Source: Fodinicola feengrottensis
GTDB taxonomy: Bacteria; Actinomycetota; Actinomycetes; Mycobacteriales; HKI-0501
Length of the DNA stretch: 64,000 nucleotides
Direction: 5' to 3'
Assembly: GCF_010993775.1 (NCBI RefSeq)
Contig: NZ_WOTO01000018.1
Coordinates: forward strand, 62,001-126,000
In this document: positions 9,444 through 21,963 of the stretch, piece after piece
Layout of the letters: every line of letters starts with the position of its first letter
How positions within the stretch are numbered: position 1 is the stretch's first letter
Notes under the pieces: generated by a model
What the model saw: the letters and a program-made list of their open reading frames with translations, nothing else
Databases searched by the model: none
What the model was told of the DNA's origin: nothing
Translations under genes and position numbers: made by a program

Positions 9444-10771
9444 GCACCCCGACATCAACTGACCCGTACGCAGCGTCCGCGCGGGAGACCACCGAAGGCC
9501 GCGTCTACACGATCACCGGTGGCGACTGGGACGACACCACCGCCAGCCAGTTCGAGGACGAGCGCCTGGTCCTGAACATGGGCCCGCAGCACCCGTCCAC
9601 GCACGGCGTGTTGCGGCTGGTCCTGGAGCTGGAAGGCGAGACGGTCACCGAGGCCACCGCGGTCGTCGGCTACCTGCACACCGGCATCGAGAAGAACCTC
9701 GAATACCGCACCTGGACGCAGGGCACCACGTTCGTCACCCGTGCCGACTACCTGTCGCCGATCTTCAACGAGACGGCTTATTGCCTCGCGGTGGAGAAGC
9801 TCCTTGGCGTCGAGGTGCCCGAGCGGGCCACCCTGATCCGGGTCATCATGATGGAGCTGAACCGGATCTCCTCGCACCTGGTGTGGCTTGCCACCGGCGC
9901 TAACGAGCTCGGCGCGACGACGCCGATGACCGACGGCTTCCTGGACCGCGAATACATCCTGGACATCTTCGAGAAGGTGTCCGGGCTGCGGATGAACATG
10001 GCCTACATCCGGCCAGGTGGCGTGGCGCAGGACTTCCCGCCCGGCACCGAGGAACAGATCCGCGACCTGTGCAAGCACCTGCGCAAGCGGGTCGACTGGT
10101 ATCACGGGCTGCTCACCGGCCAGCCGGTTTTCCAGGCCCGGATGAAAAACGTGGCCTACCTGGACGTGCAGGGCTGCGTGGCGCTGGGGGTCACCGGGCC
10201 GATGATCCGGGCTGCCGGGCTGGCCTGGGACCTGCGCAAGACAATGCCGTACTGCGGCTATGAGACGTACGACTTCGAGGTCGCGACACACACACCGACG
10301 CGGACTGCTGGGCGCGGTATCTCGTACGCATGGACGAGATGCGCGAGTCGACGAAGATCATCGACCAGGCGCTGGACCGGCTCGCGCCGGGACCCGTGGT
10401 GGTCGGCGACAAGAAGATCGCGTGGCCGGCACAGCTCGCGGTGGGCATGGACGGGATGGGCAACTCGCTCGATCACGTCCGCAAGATCATGGGCCAGTCG
10501 ATGGAGGCCCTGATCCACCACTTCAAGCTGGTCACCGAGGGCTTCCGGGTGCCGGCCGGGCAGGTCTACACCCGCGGTCGAGTCGCCCCGCGGCGAGCTC
10601 GGCGTGCACGCGGTGTCCGACGGCGGTACGCGACCTTTCCGCGTCCACCTGCGCGAGCCCAGTTTCATTAACCTGCAAGCCATTCCGGCCCTCACCGAGG
10701 GCGGCCTGCTCGGCGACGCGGTGGTTGCGGTCGCCTCTCTGGATCCCGTCATGGGTGGGTGTGATCGCTGA
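9440..10771 (+). CDS. nuoD: NADH-quinone oxidoreductase subunit D, two frameshifts
   Basis: 49-kDa subunit lining the quinone-binding cavity with NuoB. Motifs: [20 protein letters not shown] near residue 40, GYLHTGIEK, and the C-terminal [13 protein letters not shown]. The frame changes at 10286-10297 (an AC repeat with one unit too many before DADCWARYL) and near 10574 (one extra C before [11 protein letters not shown]). The C-terminal part is then read to TGA at 10769-10771, sharing one base with the nuoE ATG. ATG at 9440 overlaps the nuoC stop. Confidence 0.96.
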
Positions 10772-11505
10772 TGCCGTTGACCGACCAAACCCGCGAGAAG
10801 GCCCGCGCGATCATCGCGCGGTATCCGAAATCGCGCTCTCGCGCTGCTGCCGATGCTGCACCTGGTGCAGGCCGAAGAGGGGTACGTGAGCCCCGAGGGC
10901 ATCACGTTGTGCGCCGAGGAGCTGGGTCTGACCAAGGCCGAGGTTTCCGCGGTGGCGACCTTCTACACCATGTACAACAAGCGCCGCCCGGTCGGCGACT
11001 ACCTGGTGAGCGTCTGTACGAACACACCATGTGCGGTGTGCTCGGCGGCGACAAGGCGTACGAAGCGGTGTCCGAGCACCTTGGCGTTGGCCATGACGAG
11101 ACCACCGAGGACGGCAAGTTCACCCTTGAGCACGCCGAGTGCCTCGCGGCCTGCGACTACGCGCCGGTCATGACGATCAACTACGAGTTCTACGACCAGG
11201 TCGACGCTGACGCGGCGGTGGACATCGTGCGCCGGCTGCAGAGTGGTACGAGCCCGCTGCCCAGTCGCGGCGCCCGGCTCTGCACGTTCAAGCAGATCGA
11301 GATGCAGCTGGCCGGTTTCCAGGATGATCGTCCCTCGACCACCGGCGAGGGGCCGGCTGGCACGCCGACGCTCGCCGGGGTCCGGCTCGCCGACTCGGTG
11401 GGCGTGAGCGTCCCCGGTTATGACCCGAACACCCCGATCCCGGCCGTACGGCCGAAAGATCCGCCCCCGGCACCTGCGAAGAAGAACGAGAAGGGGGCCA
11501 AGTAG
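10771..11505 (+). CDS. nuoE: NADH-quinone oxidoreductase subunit E, two frameshifts
   Basis: 24-kDa thioredoxin-like subunit with a 2Fe-2S cluster. Cysteines are seen in VCTNTMCGVLGG and in CLAACDYAP once the frame is corrected. The middle section (MLHLVQAEEGYVSPEGI to KRRPVGDY) lies in another frame; breaks are near 10838 (one extra base before ALLPMLHLV) and near 11025-11032 (an extra CA in ACACAC). A Pro/Lys-rich C-terminal tail of about 40 residues is longer than in E. coli. The TAG stop is followed immediately by the nuoF GTG. Confidence 0.94.
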   Translation: MPLTDQTREKARAIIARYPKSRSRAAADAAPGAGRRGVREPRGHHVVRRGAGSDQGRGFRGGDLLHHVQQAPPGRRLPGERLYEHTMCGVLGGDKAYEAVSEHLGVGHDETTEDGKFTLEHAECLAACDYAPVMTINYEFYDQVDADAAVDIVRRLQSGTSPLPSRGARLCTFKQIEMQLAGFQDDRPSTTGEGPAGTPTLAGVRLADSVGVSVPGYDPNTPIPAVRPKDPPPAPAKKNEKGAK

Positions 11506-12822
<1,317 letters not shown>

Positions 12823-12823
<1 letters not shown>

Positions 12824-15299
12824 TGACCATGGCCCCTGAGAAAGTCGACACTGTCACGTGCAGCATCGACGGTATCGACGTGACGGTCCCCAAGGGGACG
12901 TTGGTGATCCGCGCGGCCGAGCAGATCGGTGTGCAGATCCCGCGGTTCTGCGACCACCCGCTGCTGGAGCCGGCCGGGCGCGTGCCGGCAGTGCATGGTG
13001 GAGGTGTCAGTTGGTGGCCGTCCGATGCCCAAGCCGCAGGCGTCCTGCACACTGGCCTGCTCCGACGGCATGGTGGTCAAGACCCAGCTGACCAGCCCGG
13101 TCGCCGAGAAGGCGCAGCGCGGCACGCTGGAGATGCTGCTGATCAACCACCCGCTGGACTGCCCGATCTGCGACAAGGGCGGCGAGTGCCCGCTGCAGAA
13201 CCAGACGCTCGCCAACGGCGACTCGGACTCCCGGTTCCTGGAGCAGAAGCGCACCTTCCCGAAGCCGATCGCGATTTCCTCGCAGGTGCTGCTGGACCGC
13301 GAGCGCTGCGTACTTTGCCAGCGTTGTACGCGATTCAGCGACCAGATCGCCGGCGACAAGTTCATCGACCTGCTGGAGCGCGGCGCGAACCAGCAGATCG
13401 GCATCGACCAGCGCGAGCCCTTCCAGTCGTACTTCAGCGGCAACACCGTGCAGATCTGCCCGGTCGGCGCGCTGACCGGTGCCGCGTACCGGTTCCGGGC
13501 CCGGCCGTTCGACCTGGTGAGTACGGACAGTGTCTGCGAACACTGTTCCGGCGGTTGTGCGCAGCGCACCGACTGGCGGCGCAACAAGGTGACTCGTCGG
13601 CTTGCCGGGGACGACCCGGAGGTCAACGAGGAATGGAACTGCGACAAGGGCCGGTGGGCGTTCACTTATGCCACCGCCGACGATCGCCTCACGTCTCCGT
13701 TGGTACGCAACGAAAAGGGCGAGCTCGTCGCTGCCTCCTGGACCGAGGCCTTTGAGAAGGCGGCCGAGGGACTGCGGGAAGCGCGGGACAACGGCCGTGG
13801 CGTGGGGGTCCTCACCGGCGGCCGCCTGACGTACGAAGATTCGTACGCGTACTCGAAATTCGCCCGTGCCGTGCTCGGCACGAACGACATCGACTTCCGA
13901 ACGGGCGCCCATTCGGACGAGGAGCTCTCGTTCCTGGCCACCCGGGTTTTGGGTGTGACACCGGAAAACGGCGGGGTGACCTACCGCAAGGTGGAGAGCG
14001 CGCCGGCGGTGCTGCTGGTTGGCCTGGAGGCCGAGGAGGAATCGCCGATCCTGTTCCTGCGGCTGCGCAAGGCGTGGCGCAAGAAGGGCCTGCGGCTGTT
14101 CTCGGTGGCGCCGTACCGGACCCGCGGCCTCGCGAAGGCCGGCGGCACGCTGCTGGAAGCCGTTCCCGGTGCCGAGCCGCTGGTGCTGAACGCGCTGGCC
14201 GGCGGCAAGACTGGTGCACACGACCTGGTCGGACAGGCTTCGGAGGCCCTTCGGGAGCCCGGCGCGATCATCCTGGTCGGGGCTCGGCTGGCCGCTTCGC
14301 CCGGTGCGTTGACGGCGGCCGCCCGGCTGGCCACCGCGACCGGCGCGCAGCTCGCGTGGGTGGCCCGGCGGGCCGGCGACCGCGGGGCCGTGCAGGCCGG
14401 CGCGCTGCCGACCCTGCTGCCCGGTGGCGCGGCGGGTTTCCGACGACGACGCGCGCGCTGAGCTGGAACGTACGTGGGGCTGGGACGCGGGCGCGCTGCC
14501 CGGCGCGAGTGGGCGCTCAACCGTACAAATCATCGACGCGCTGCACGAGGGCGCGCTGTCCGGCGTGATCGTGGCCGGCGTGGACACCGCCGACCTGCCC
14601 GACCCGGCGGCCGCCGAGGCGGCCCTGGAAGCGGCCGGGTTCGTGGTCAGCCTGGAGCTTCGCGAGTCCGCGGTGACCCGGCGCGCCGACGTGGTCTTCC
14701 CGGTCGCCGCGGCCGCCGAGAAGGCCGGCACCTTCCTGAACTGGGAGGGGCGTAGCCGCCCGTTCCCGGCCACCCTGCCGGCCGCTGGCACCCTGCCGGA
14801 CGCGGCTGTGCTGGACGAACTGGCCGAAGAGCTGATCGGCGAGGCCGCCCCATTGGACCTGGCGAACCTGCAAACCCTGCGAGCCCAGCTGACCGCCCTG
14901 CCCGAGCCCGGGCCGCGCGCGGTCACGGTGCCCAAGGCGGTCGAGACGGCGGCGCCCACGCCGAGCGCTGGCGAAGCGGTGCTGGCCACCTGGACGCAGA
15001 ACCTGGACAACGGCCGGCTGCAGGACAACGAACCGCACCTGGCTGGTACGGCCAAGGTGCCGGTGGCCCGGATTTCGGCTGGTACGGCCGCTGAGATCGG
15101 CGTCGCCAACGGCGGCAACGTGCGGGTGAGCACCGATGCTGGCAGCATCACGCTGCCGGTGCTGGTGACACCCATGCCGGACCGGGTGGTCTGGCTGCCG
15201 ACGAACTCGCCGGGCTCCACGGTCCGCCGCAGTCTGGCGGTTGGCGCCGGCGCGGTCGTACGACTGGCCGCCGGACTCAATGTCGAGGGGGAGCTGTGA
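12823..15299 (+). CDS. nuoG: NADH-quinone oxidoreductase subunit G, two frameshifts
   Basis: Iron-sulfur subunit of the peripheral arm, about 825 residues. Starts are GTG 12823 (overlapping the nuoF stop) or ATG 12829. The N-terminal 2Fe-2S ferredoxin domain has [11 protein letters not shown] then ACRQCMVEV; next come [15 protein letters not shown] and [12 protein letters not shown], then a molybdopterin-oxidoreductase-like domain with CEHCSGGC. Breaks: near 12982-12988 (one extra G) and near 14431-14437 (one extra G before [10 protein letters not shown]). The C-terminal half is the degenerate, cofactor-free domain typical of actinobacterial NuoG. Confidence 0.95.
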
Positions 15300-16622
15300 T
15301 CATCGCGGATCCGGTGCCGCCGATCTCGATCGACCAGTTCGGCTCCGAGCCGATCTGGATCGTGCTGATCAAGGTCGTGGCCGTCTTCGCGTTCCTGATG
15401 GTGATGACGATCTTCATGATCACCTTCGAGCGCAAGCTGATCGCCCGGATGCAGTTCCGGCTAGGCCCGAACCGGCACGGCCCCGAACGGCTGGTTCCAG
15501 TCCATCGCGGACGCGATCAAGCTGCCGTTCAAGGAAGAAGTCATTCCGGCGATGGCGGACAAGTTCGTCTTCGCGCTGGCGCCCGTACTGGCCGCGTTCC
15601 CGTCCTTCCTGGCGCTCGCGGTGACGCCTTTCGGCGGCACCGTGAACATGTTCGGCTACCACGTGGCCCTGCAGCTCACCGACCTTCCGGTCGCGGTGCT
15701 GTGGGTGCTGGTCTGCTCCTCGATCGGCGTGTACGGCGTGGTGCTGGCCGGTTGGTCGTCCAACTCCACGTACTCGCTGCTCGGCGGCCTGCGCTCGGCG
15801 GCCCAGATGATCTCGTACGAGGTCGCCATGGGCCTGTCCTTCGTGGCGGTTTTCCTTTACGCCGGCACGCTTTCCACCTCCGGCATTGTGGACGCGCAGG
15901 CCAAGGGCGGTTGGTGGTACGCGATCATCCTGCTGCCGTCCTTCGTGATCTACGTGATCTCGGCGGTCGGCGAGACCAACCGGATCCCGTTCGACCTCCC
16001 GGAGGCCGAAGGCGAGCTGGTCGGTGGCTACCACACCGAATACACCTCGCTGAAGTTCGGCATGTTCTTCCTCGCCGAGTACGTGAACATGGTCGGCGTC
16101 TCCTCGCTGGCGATCACGCTGTTCCTCGGCGGCTGGCACGCGCCGTTCGGGATCGCCACCCTGTGGCCGTTCCTGGACACCGGATATTGGGGCCTGCTCT
16201 GGTATTTCGCCAAGCTGATGGCCTTCATGTTCTTCTTCGTCTGGCTGCGTGGCACGCTGCCGCGGCTGCGGTACGACCAGCTGATGCGGCTGGGCTGGAA
16301 GGTCCTGGTGCCAATCAACCTGGCCTGGATCCTGGTGGTGTCCGGTGTGCAGACCTTCGCGCTGGCCAGCCACACCACCCCTCAGCAGCGGCTGATCTAC
16401 ATCGGCGTGGTCGTCGTGGTGGTCATCATCGCGGTGCTTTTGTGGCCGTCGAAGAAGGAAACTCCGGCGGAGGCCGAGTCCCTGGAGGCCGGCGCGCCAG
16501 TGAAGACGAACTACCCGATTCCGCCGATGGACCTGGTGGTGCCACCGTCGCCACGGCTGGCTCGTACCGCGGTGACGGCCGCTGCCACCACCGCAGAAAC
16601 GACCGAAGCAGGGAAGGCCTAA
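15296..16622 (+). CDS. nuoH: NADH-quinone oxidoreductase subunit H, frameshifted
   Basis: Membrane subunit at the quinone entry site, about 440 residues, eight or more helices. Motifs: [18 protein letters not shown], and [20 protein letters not shown] in the conserved acidic loop (preceded by [14 protein letters not shown]). One extra C in a C-run near 15483-15486 shifts the frame before [17 protein letters not shown]. The C-terminal tail is Ala/Thr-rich and soluble. GTG start overlaps the nuoG stop (GTGA). Confidence 0.96.
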
Positions 16623-16625
16623 CAC

Positions 16626-17189
16626 ATGCTGGACTGGGCCAAAGGGTACGGGCTGACTTTCGCCGCTATCTTCCAGAAAGTCGGCACGTACCAGTACCCC
16701 GAAAAGGGCAAGCCGGTCGAGGCGCGTTACCACGGCCGGCACGTACTGAACCGGCACCCGGACGGGCTGGAGAAAAAATGCGTCGGCTGCGAGCTGTGCG
16801 CGTGGGCCTGCCCGGCGGACGCGATCTACGTCGAGGGCGGCGACAACACCGAGGCGCAGCGGTACTCGCCCGGTGAGCGGTACGGCGCGGTTTACCAGAT
16901 CAACTACTCGCGGTGCATTTTTTCTGCGGGCTGTGCATCGAGGCGTGCCCGACCCGGTCGCTGACCATGAGCAACTCGTACGAGGCTGGCGCTGGACAAC
17001 CGGCACGACCTGATCTTCACCAAGGAGCAGCTGCTCGCGCCGCTGCTGCCGGGCATGGAGCAGCCGCCGCACGAGATGCGGTTGGGTGACAACGAGAAGG
17101 ACTACTACATCGGCGCGATGACGAACCCCGGCGCCTCCAAGGGTGCCGAGCGTCCACAGTGGACCGGCGTGGTGGAGGAGACGGAGTAA
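16626..17189 (+). CDS. nuoI: NADH-quinone oxidoreductase subunit I, two frameshifts
   Basis: Ferredoxin-like subunit with two 4Fe-4S clusters. The first motif [13 protein letters not shown] is intact; the second, [13 protein letters not shown], appears only after removing two surplus T in the run at 16917-16922. A second shift (one extra G) lies near 16984-16987 before [11 protein letters not shown]. The C-terminus ([13 protein letters not shown]) extends beyond the E. coli form. TAA at 17187-17189 shares a base with the nuoJ ATG. Confidence 0.95.
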
Positions 17190-18036
17190 TGGGCACCGTC
17201 GAAACGGTACTTTTCTTCATCATTGGACCGGTCGCGCTGATCGGCGCGATCGGGATGGTGCTGGCCCGCAACGCGGTGCACTCGGCGCTGTTCCTGGTCC
17301 TGACCATGGCCAGCCTCGGGGTTTTCTACCTGATCCAGGCCGGGCCGTTCATCGGCATGGTGCAGATCATCGTCTACACCGGCGCGATCATGACGCTCTT
17401 CCTGTTCGTACTGATGTTGATCGGCCGCGATTCCTCCGACTCGGTGGTGGAAACGCTGCGCGGGCAGAAGGTCGCCGCGACAGTGATCGATCGGCATCGC
17501 CCTCGCGGGCCTGCTGGGCAGCGCGTTGCTGCGCGGCCTCGGCTCGGTCAAGGCGGTCGGGCTGGCCAGCCAGAACGCCAACGGGCAGAACGTGAACGCG
17601 TTGGCCAACCTGATTTTTTCCAAGTATGTCTTCGCTTTCGAGGTCACCTCGGCGCTGCTGATCACCGCCGCGGTCGGCGCGATCATCCTCGCGCACATCC
17701 AGCACGCGCCGGGTGAGAAGCGGACCCAGAAGGAACGTTCGCAGGCTCGCTTCGCCGAAGGCTCGTACCCGGCACCCAAGCCCGGCCCGGGCGTTTTTCG
17801 CGCGGCACGACTCGGTGGCCACTCCGGCGCTGCTGCCGGACGGTTCGGTCGCCGAGGCCAGCCGGAACGCCACCACCAAGCGAGTGGCCGCGGAGCTCGG
17901 GCTGCCGTCCGCCGAGCAGTTGGCCGCCTCCGGCGGCGACCTGGAAAGCCACGACGGCCCACCGAACCCGGTCGAAGACCACGAACACCTGCATGGCCAC
18001 GCGCACACCGGCCACTCCGGTACGGGAAGGGTCTGA
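17189..18036 (+). CDS. nuoJ: NADH-quinone oxidoreductase subunit J, two frameshifts
   Basis: Membrane subunit with five helices; conserved helix with FIGMVQIIVYTGAIMTLFLF. Frame break at 17485-17492: GATC is exactly doubled, and removing one copy restores VAATVIGIALAG-type helix sequence. A second break near 17794-17798 is one extra T before FARHDSVATPALL. After the last helix there is a long soluble tail with a His-rich end (DHEHLHGHAHTGHSG), longer than in proteobacteria. Ends 70 bases before nuoK. Confidence 0.94.
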
Positions 18037-18038
18037 AA

Positions 18039-18110
18039 ATGAGCGCAGTGTTTATGGCGCCAATGCCTGGCCCGGGCGCCGGCGTGGATCGCCCTGAGGG
18101 GGAAATGTGA
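18039..18110 (+). other. Possible 23-residue open reading frame between nuoJ and nuoK
   Basis: An ATG three bases after the nuoJ stop opens a 23-codon frame (MSAVFMAPMPGPG...) whose TGA overlaps the nuoK GTG start. No Shine-Dalgarno sequence is clear and no family is recognised. It may be a translational-coupling relay or simply spacer. Confidence 0.25.
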
Positions 18111-18406
18111 GCCCGAGCGTTTACCTGGTGCTGTCAGCGATCCTGTTCACCATCGGTTCGGTTGGCGTGTTGGTACGCCGGAACGCGATCGTGGTGTTCA
18201 TGTCGGTCGAGCTGATGCTCAACGCGGTTAACCTGTCGCTGATCACGTTCTCCCGGATCAACGGCACCCTGGACGGCCAGATCATGGCCTTCTTCGTGAT
18301 GGTGGTGGCCGCCGCCGAGGTCGTGGTGGGTCTCGCGATCATCATGTCGATCTATCGCACCCGCAAGTCTGCCTCGGTGGACGACTCCAACCTGCTGAAG
18401 TACTGA
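18107..18406 (+). CDS. nuoK: NADH-quinone oxidoreductase subunit K
   Basis: Three-helix antiporter-like subunit, 99 residues, the usual length. The conserved glutamates are in [13 protein letters not shown] and in [16 protein letters not shown] start with GGGGGAA a few bases upstream. The frame is intact. Confidence 0.97.
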   Translation: MSPSVYLVLSAILFTIGSVGVLVRRNAIVVFMSVELMLNAVNLSLITFSRINGTLDGQIMAFFVMVVAAAEVVVGLAIIMSIYRTRKSASVDDSNLLKY

Positions 18407-18461
18407 TCTTGAGGAGCACCTCAGTGTTGAGGGGAACGCAGTTTTTCCGGGGAGACCGGGC

Positions 18462-20405
18462 GTGAGCGGGGACGTGCTGGCCGCACCAGTCGCGTACGGC
18501 CAGAGCTCCGGCGTGATGAGCTACCTCTGGCTGCTCATCGCGCTGCCGGCCTTCGGTGCCGCTGTTCTGTTGCTGGTCGGCAAGCGCGGCGACAAATGGG
18601 GCCACTGGCTCGGCACTGTCATGTCGGGTGCCGCCTTCGTGCTGGGGCTGATCCAGTTCCTGGCGTTGCGCGGCATGCAGACCCGGTCGGCCGAACAGAT
18701 CCTGTTCACCTTCATTCCGGTCGGGGACCTGAAGATCGACGCGGGGCTGCTTTTCGACCCGCTGTCCGGTGTCTTCGTCCTGCTGATCACCGGCATCGGC
18801 ACGCTGATCCACATTTACTCGATCGGCTACATGGCGCACGACGAAGGTCGCCGGCGGTTCTTCGGCTACCTGAACCTGTTCGTCGCCGCCATGCTGCTTC
18901 TGGTGCTGGGCAACGGATACCTGATGCTGTACGTCGGCTGGGAGGGCGTCGGTCTGGCGTCGTACCTGCTGATCGCGTTCTGGTATTTCAAGCCGGCCGC
19001 GGCCACCGCCGCGAAGAAGGCCTTCATCATGAACCGGGTCGGCGATGTCGGCCTGACGCTGGCGATCTTCATGATGTTCGCGACGTTGGGCACCACGTCG
19101 TACGCGGGCGTGTTCAGCAACGCCGAAAAAAACTCACGCCGGTCATCCTCACCGTGATGACGTTGCTGCTTTTGTTGGGCGCGTGCGGTAAGTCCGGCCA
19201 GTTCCCGCTGCAGTCCTGGTTGCCGGACGCGATGGAAGGTCCGACCCCAGTGTCGGCTCTGATCCACGCGGCAACCATGGTCACCGCGGGCGTCTATCTC
19301 ATCGCCCGCTCGGCGCCGCTTTTCAACCTCACGCCGACCGGCCAGACCGTGGTCTGCGCGATCGGCGCGTTCACTTTGCTGCTGGGCTGCATCGCCGGTT
19401 GCGCGAAGGACGACATCAAGAAGGTCCTGGCCTGGTCGACGGTCAGCCAGATCGGTTACATGTTCCTCGCCGTCGGGTTGGGCGGTCCGGCGTACGCGCG
19501 CTGGGCATCTTCCACCTGCTGTGCCACGGTTTCTTCAAGGCCGGCATGTTCCTCGGCGCCGGTTCGGTGATGCACGGCATGGACGACCAGGTCGACATGC
19601 GGCGCTTTGGTGGCCTGGCTCGCTATATGCCGATCACCGCGGTCACTTTCGGCCTCGGATACCTGGCGATCCTCGGCATTCCGCCGTTCGCCGGCTTCTT
19701 CTCGAAAGACGCGATCATCGAGGCGGCCTTCAACCGGCCCGGCTGGACCGGCTGGCTGTTCGGCGCGGCCGCGCTGATTGGCGCCGGCATCACGGCCTTC
19801 TACATGAGCCGGCTGTTCGTGATGACTTTCCTGGGGAAGAAGCGGTGGACCGACGGTCAGCACCCGCACGAGTCGCCGGTCAGCATGTGGCTGCCGATGG
19901 CGATCATCGCGGTCGGCTCGATCGGCGCCGGTTTCGGCCTGAAAGCGCTCGGCCTGCTGGACTGGCTGGCACCGGCTTTCGGTGGTGCCGCTGACCATGT
20001 CGAGACCGAGCGCTTCCCGTCCTGGATGGTGGTCAGCGTGGTGACGCTGGTGATCGTGCTGCTCGGCGCGGCACTCGCGTTCTGGCTGTATCTGGCCCGC
20101 AAGGTGCGTACGGAAGAGCCGGCGAGCGCGAACCCGTTCGTGCTGGCGGCCCGGAACGCGCTTTACGCCGACACGATCAACCAGTCGCTTTTCGAGCGTC
20201 CTGGTCTTTTCCTCACCCGGGCGCTGGTTTACCTGGACAGCAAGGGCATTGACGGGCTGGTCAACACGATCGCCGGTGGGTGGTCGGCGGCGGATCCGGG
20301 CGACTACGCCGGATGCAGACCGGTTTCGTTCGAACGTACGCATTAACGATGCTGGTCGGCGCGGTCCTCGTGGTGGGTGCGCTGCTGGCGGTGAGGCTCG
20401 GATGA
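18462..20405 (+). CDS. nuoL: NADH-quinone oxidoreductase subunit L, three frameshifts
   Basis: Large antiporter-like proton-pumping subunit, about 645 residues. Start GTG at 18462; ATG 18516 is an alternative. Motifs: [35 protein letters not shown] and [13 protein letters not shown]. Breaks: 19125-19131 (A7 where A5 is expected before LTPVIL), about 19496-19503 (extra GC before [17 protein letters not shown]), and about 20287 (C-terminal helix reads [19 protein letters not shown] in the shifted frame). Corrected, it ends at TGA 20403-20405, overlapping the nuoM ATG. Confidence 0.95.
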
Positions 20406-21963
20406 GCAACTTTCCCTACCTCTCGGTCCTGACGCTCTTCCCGCTGGTCGGTGCGTTGGTCCTGATGGTGCTGCCCAAGGGCAACGACAAGCTGGGTCAA
20501 GATCGTCGCGCTGGTCTGGTCGCTGCTTTCGTTGGTGCTGACCGGTTTCGCGGCGGTCGCCTTCGTGCCCAGCGGCCCGCGCTTCCAGTTGGTCGAGTCG
20601 TACCCATGGATTCCGGCCTTCGGCGTCCACTTCGGATTCGGCGTCGACGGCATCGCGCTGGTGATGCTGGGCCTGGTCGGCGTGCTCACTCCGGTGGTCG
20701 TGCTGGCTTCCTGGCACGACGCGGAAAAGTACGCCGGTGCGCCGGGGGTCACCGGAAAGCGCTCCACCAAGGCGTTCTTCGCCCTGATGCTGGCGCTGCA
20801 GACCTGCATGGTCGGCGTTTTCGTGGCCACCGACGTGTTTTTCTTCTACGTCTTCTTCGAGGTCATGCTCGTCCCGATGTATTTCCTGATCTCCTCGTAC
20901 GGCGGCCCGCGCCGGCAGTACGCGGCGGTCAAGTTCTTCCTTTACTCGCTGCTCGGCGGACTCTTGATGCTGGCGGCGGTAATCGGGCTTTACGTGGTGG
21001 TCTCGATCAACCACGTGACGCACATCGGCACCTTCGACTTCACCGCGCTGACCAAGCTGATGATCGACCCGGGCATGCAGAAGGCGCTGTTCCTGGGCTT
21101 CTTCGTGGCCTTCGCGATCAAGGCGCCGCTGTTCCCCTTCCACACCTGGCTGCCGGACGCCGGCGGCCAGGCACCGGCCGGGGTGGCGGTGCTTTTGGTC
21201 GGCGTACTGGACAAAGTCGGGACCTTCGGGTTCCTGCGTTACTGCATCCCGCTGTTCCCGGACGCGTCCAAGTTCTTCGCGCCGTACGTCTTCGCGCTGG
21301 CGCTGATCGGTATTTTCTACGGCGCGTTCCTCGCGATCGGTCAGTCCGACCTGAAACGGCTGGTGTCGTACACCTCGGTGGCGCACTTCGGTTTCATCGC
21401 GTTGGGCTGTTTCGCCTTCACCAGCCAAGCCGGTGTTGGCGCGGTGCTTTACATGGTGAACCACGGACTTTCCACCGGCGCGCTGTTCCTGGTGGGGATT
21501 CCTTCCTGGCGGCACGCCGGCAGTCGGTGTCGGTGGCGGACTTCGGTGGTACGCACAAACTCGTACCGCTGATTTCCGGCGCTTTCTTCATCGCCGGGCT
21601 CTCGGCGCTGGCGCTGCCGGGCACGAACTCCTTCGTCAGTGAGTTCCTCGTACTCATCGGCACCTTCACGGTCAACAGCGCGGTGGCGGTGATCGCCACC
21701 CTCGGCATGATCATGGCCGCGCTTTACGTGCTCTGGATGTATCAGCGCACCATGCAGGGGGCCCGCTCAAGGCCGGCCAGCAGCCGATGGTGGACATGAG
21801 TACGCGGGAGAAATGGGTGATCGCGCCGCTGCTGGTGCTGATCATCTTCACCGGCGTCTACCCGAAGCCGATCACCGACGTGATCACCCCGGCCATTCAC
21901 TACACAATGCAGGACGTCGGCAAGTCCGATCCCATGCCCAGTGCGCTCGGAGGCGGCAAGTGA
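20402..21963 (+). CDS. nuoM: NADH-quinone oxidoreductase subunit M, three frameshifts
   Basis: Antiporter-like proton-pumping subunit, about 520 residues. Motifs: FFEVMLVPMYFLI (conserved Glu), PLFPFHTWLPDAGGQAPAG, and KRLVSYTSVAHFGFI. Breaks: near 20500 (one extra G, then VKIVALVWSLLSLVLTGF-type helix), 21499-21506 (TTCC exactly doubled; removal restores VGFLAARRQS), and about 21757-21764 (two extra bases before PLKAGQQP). ATG overlaps the nuoL stop; the TGA overlaps the nuoN GTG. Confidence 0.95.

Noticed and set aside
8735..10513. A continuous reading frame joining nuoC and nuoD, looking like a natural NuoCD fusion.
   Set aside because: In the alternative frame nuoC ends [12 protein letters not shown] with a TGA that overlaps the nuoD ATG. 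One surplus base near 9412-9418 explains the apparent fusion.
13007..15280. A 757-codon open frame on the minus strand opposite nuoG, and similar long antisense frames (for example 15420-17072 and 10999-12411).
   Set aside because: They lie opposite conserved nuo genes, show no recognisable domains and have the Arg/Pro/Gly-rich composition of codon-position shadows in high-GC DNA.
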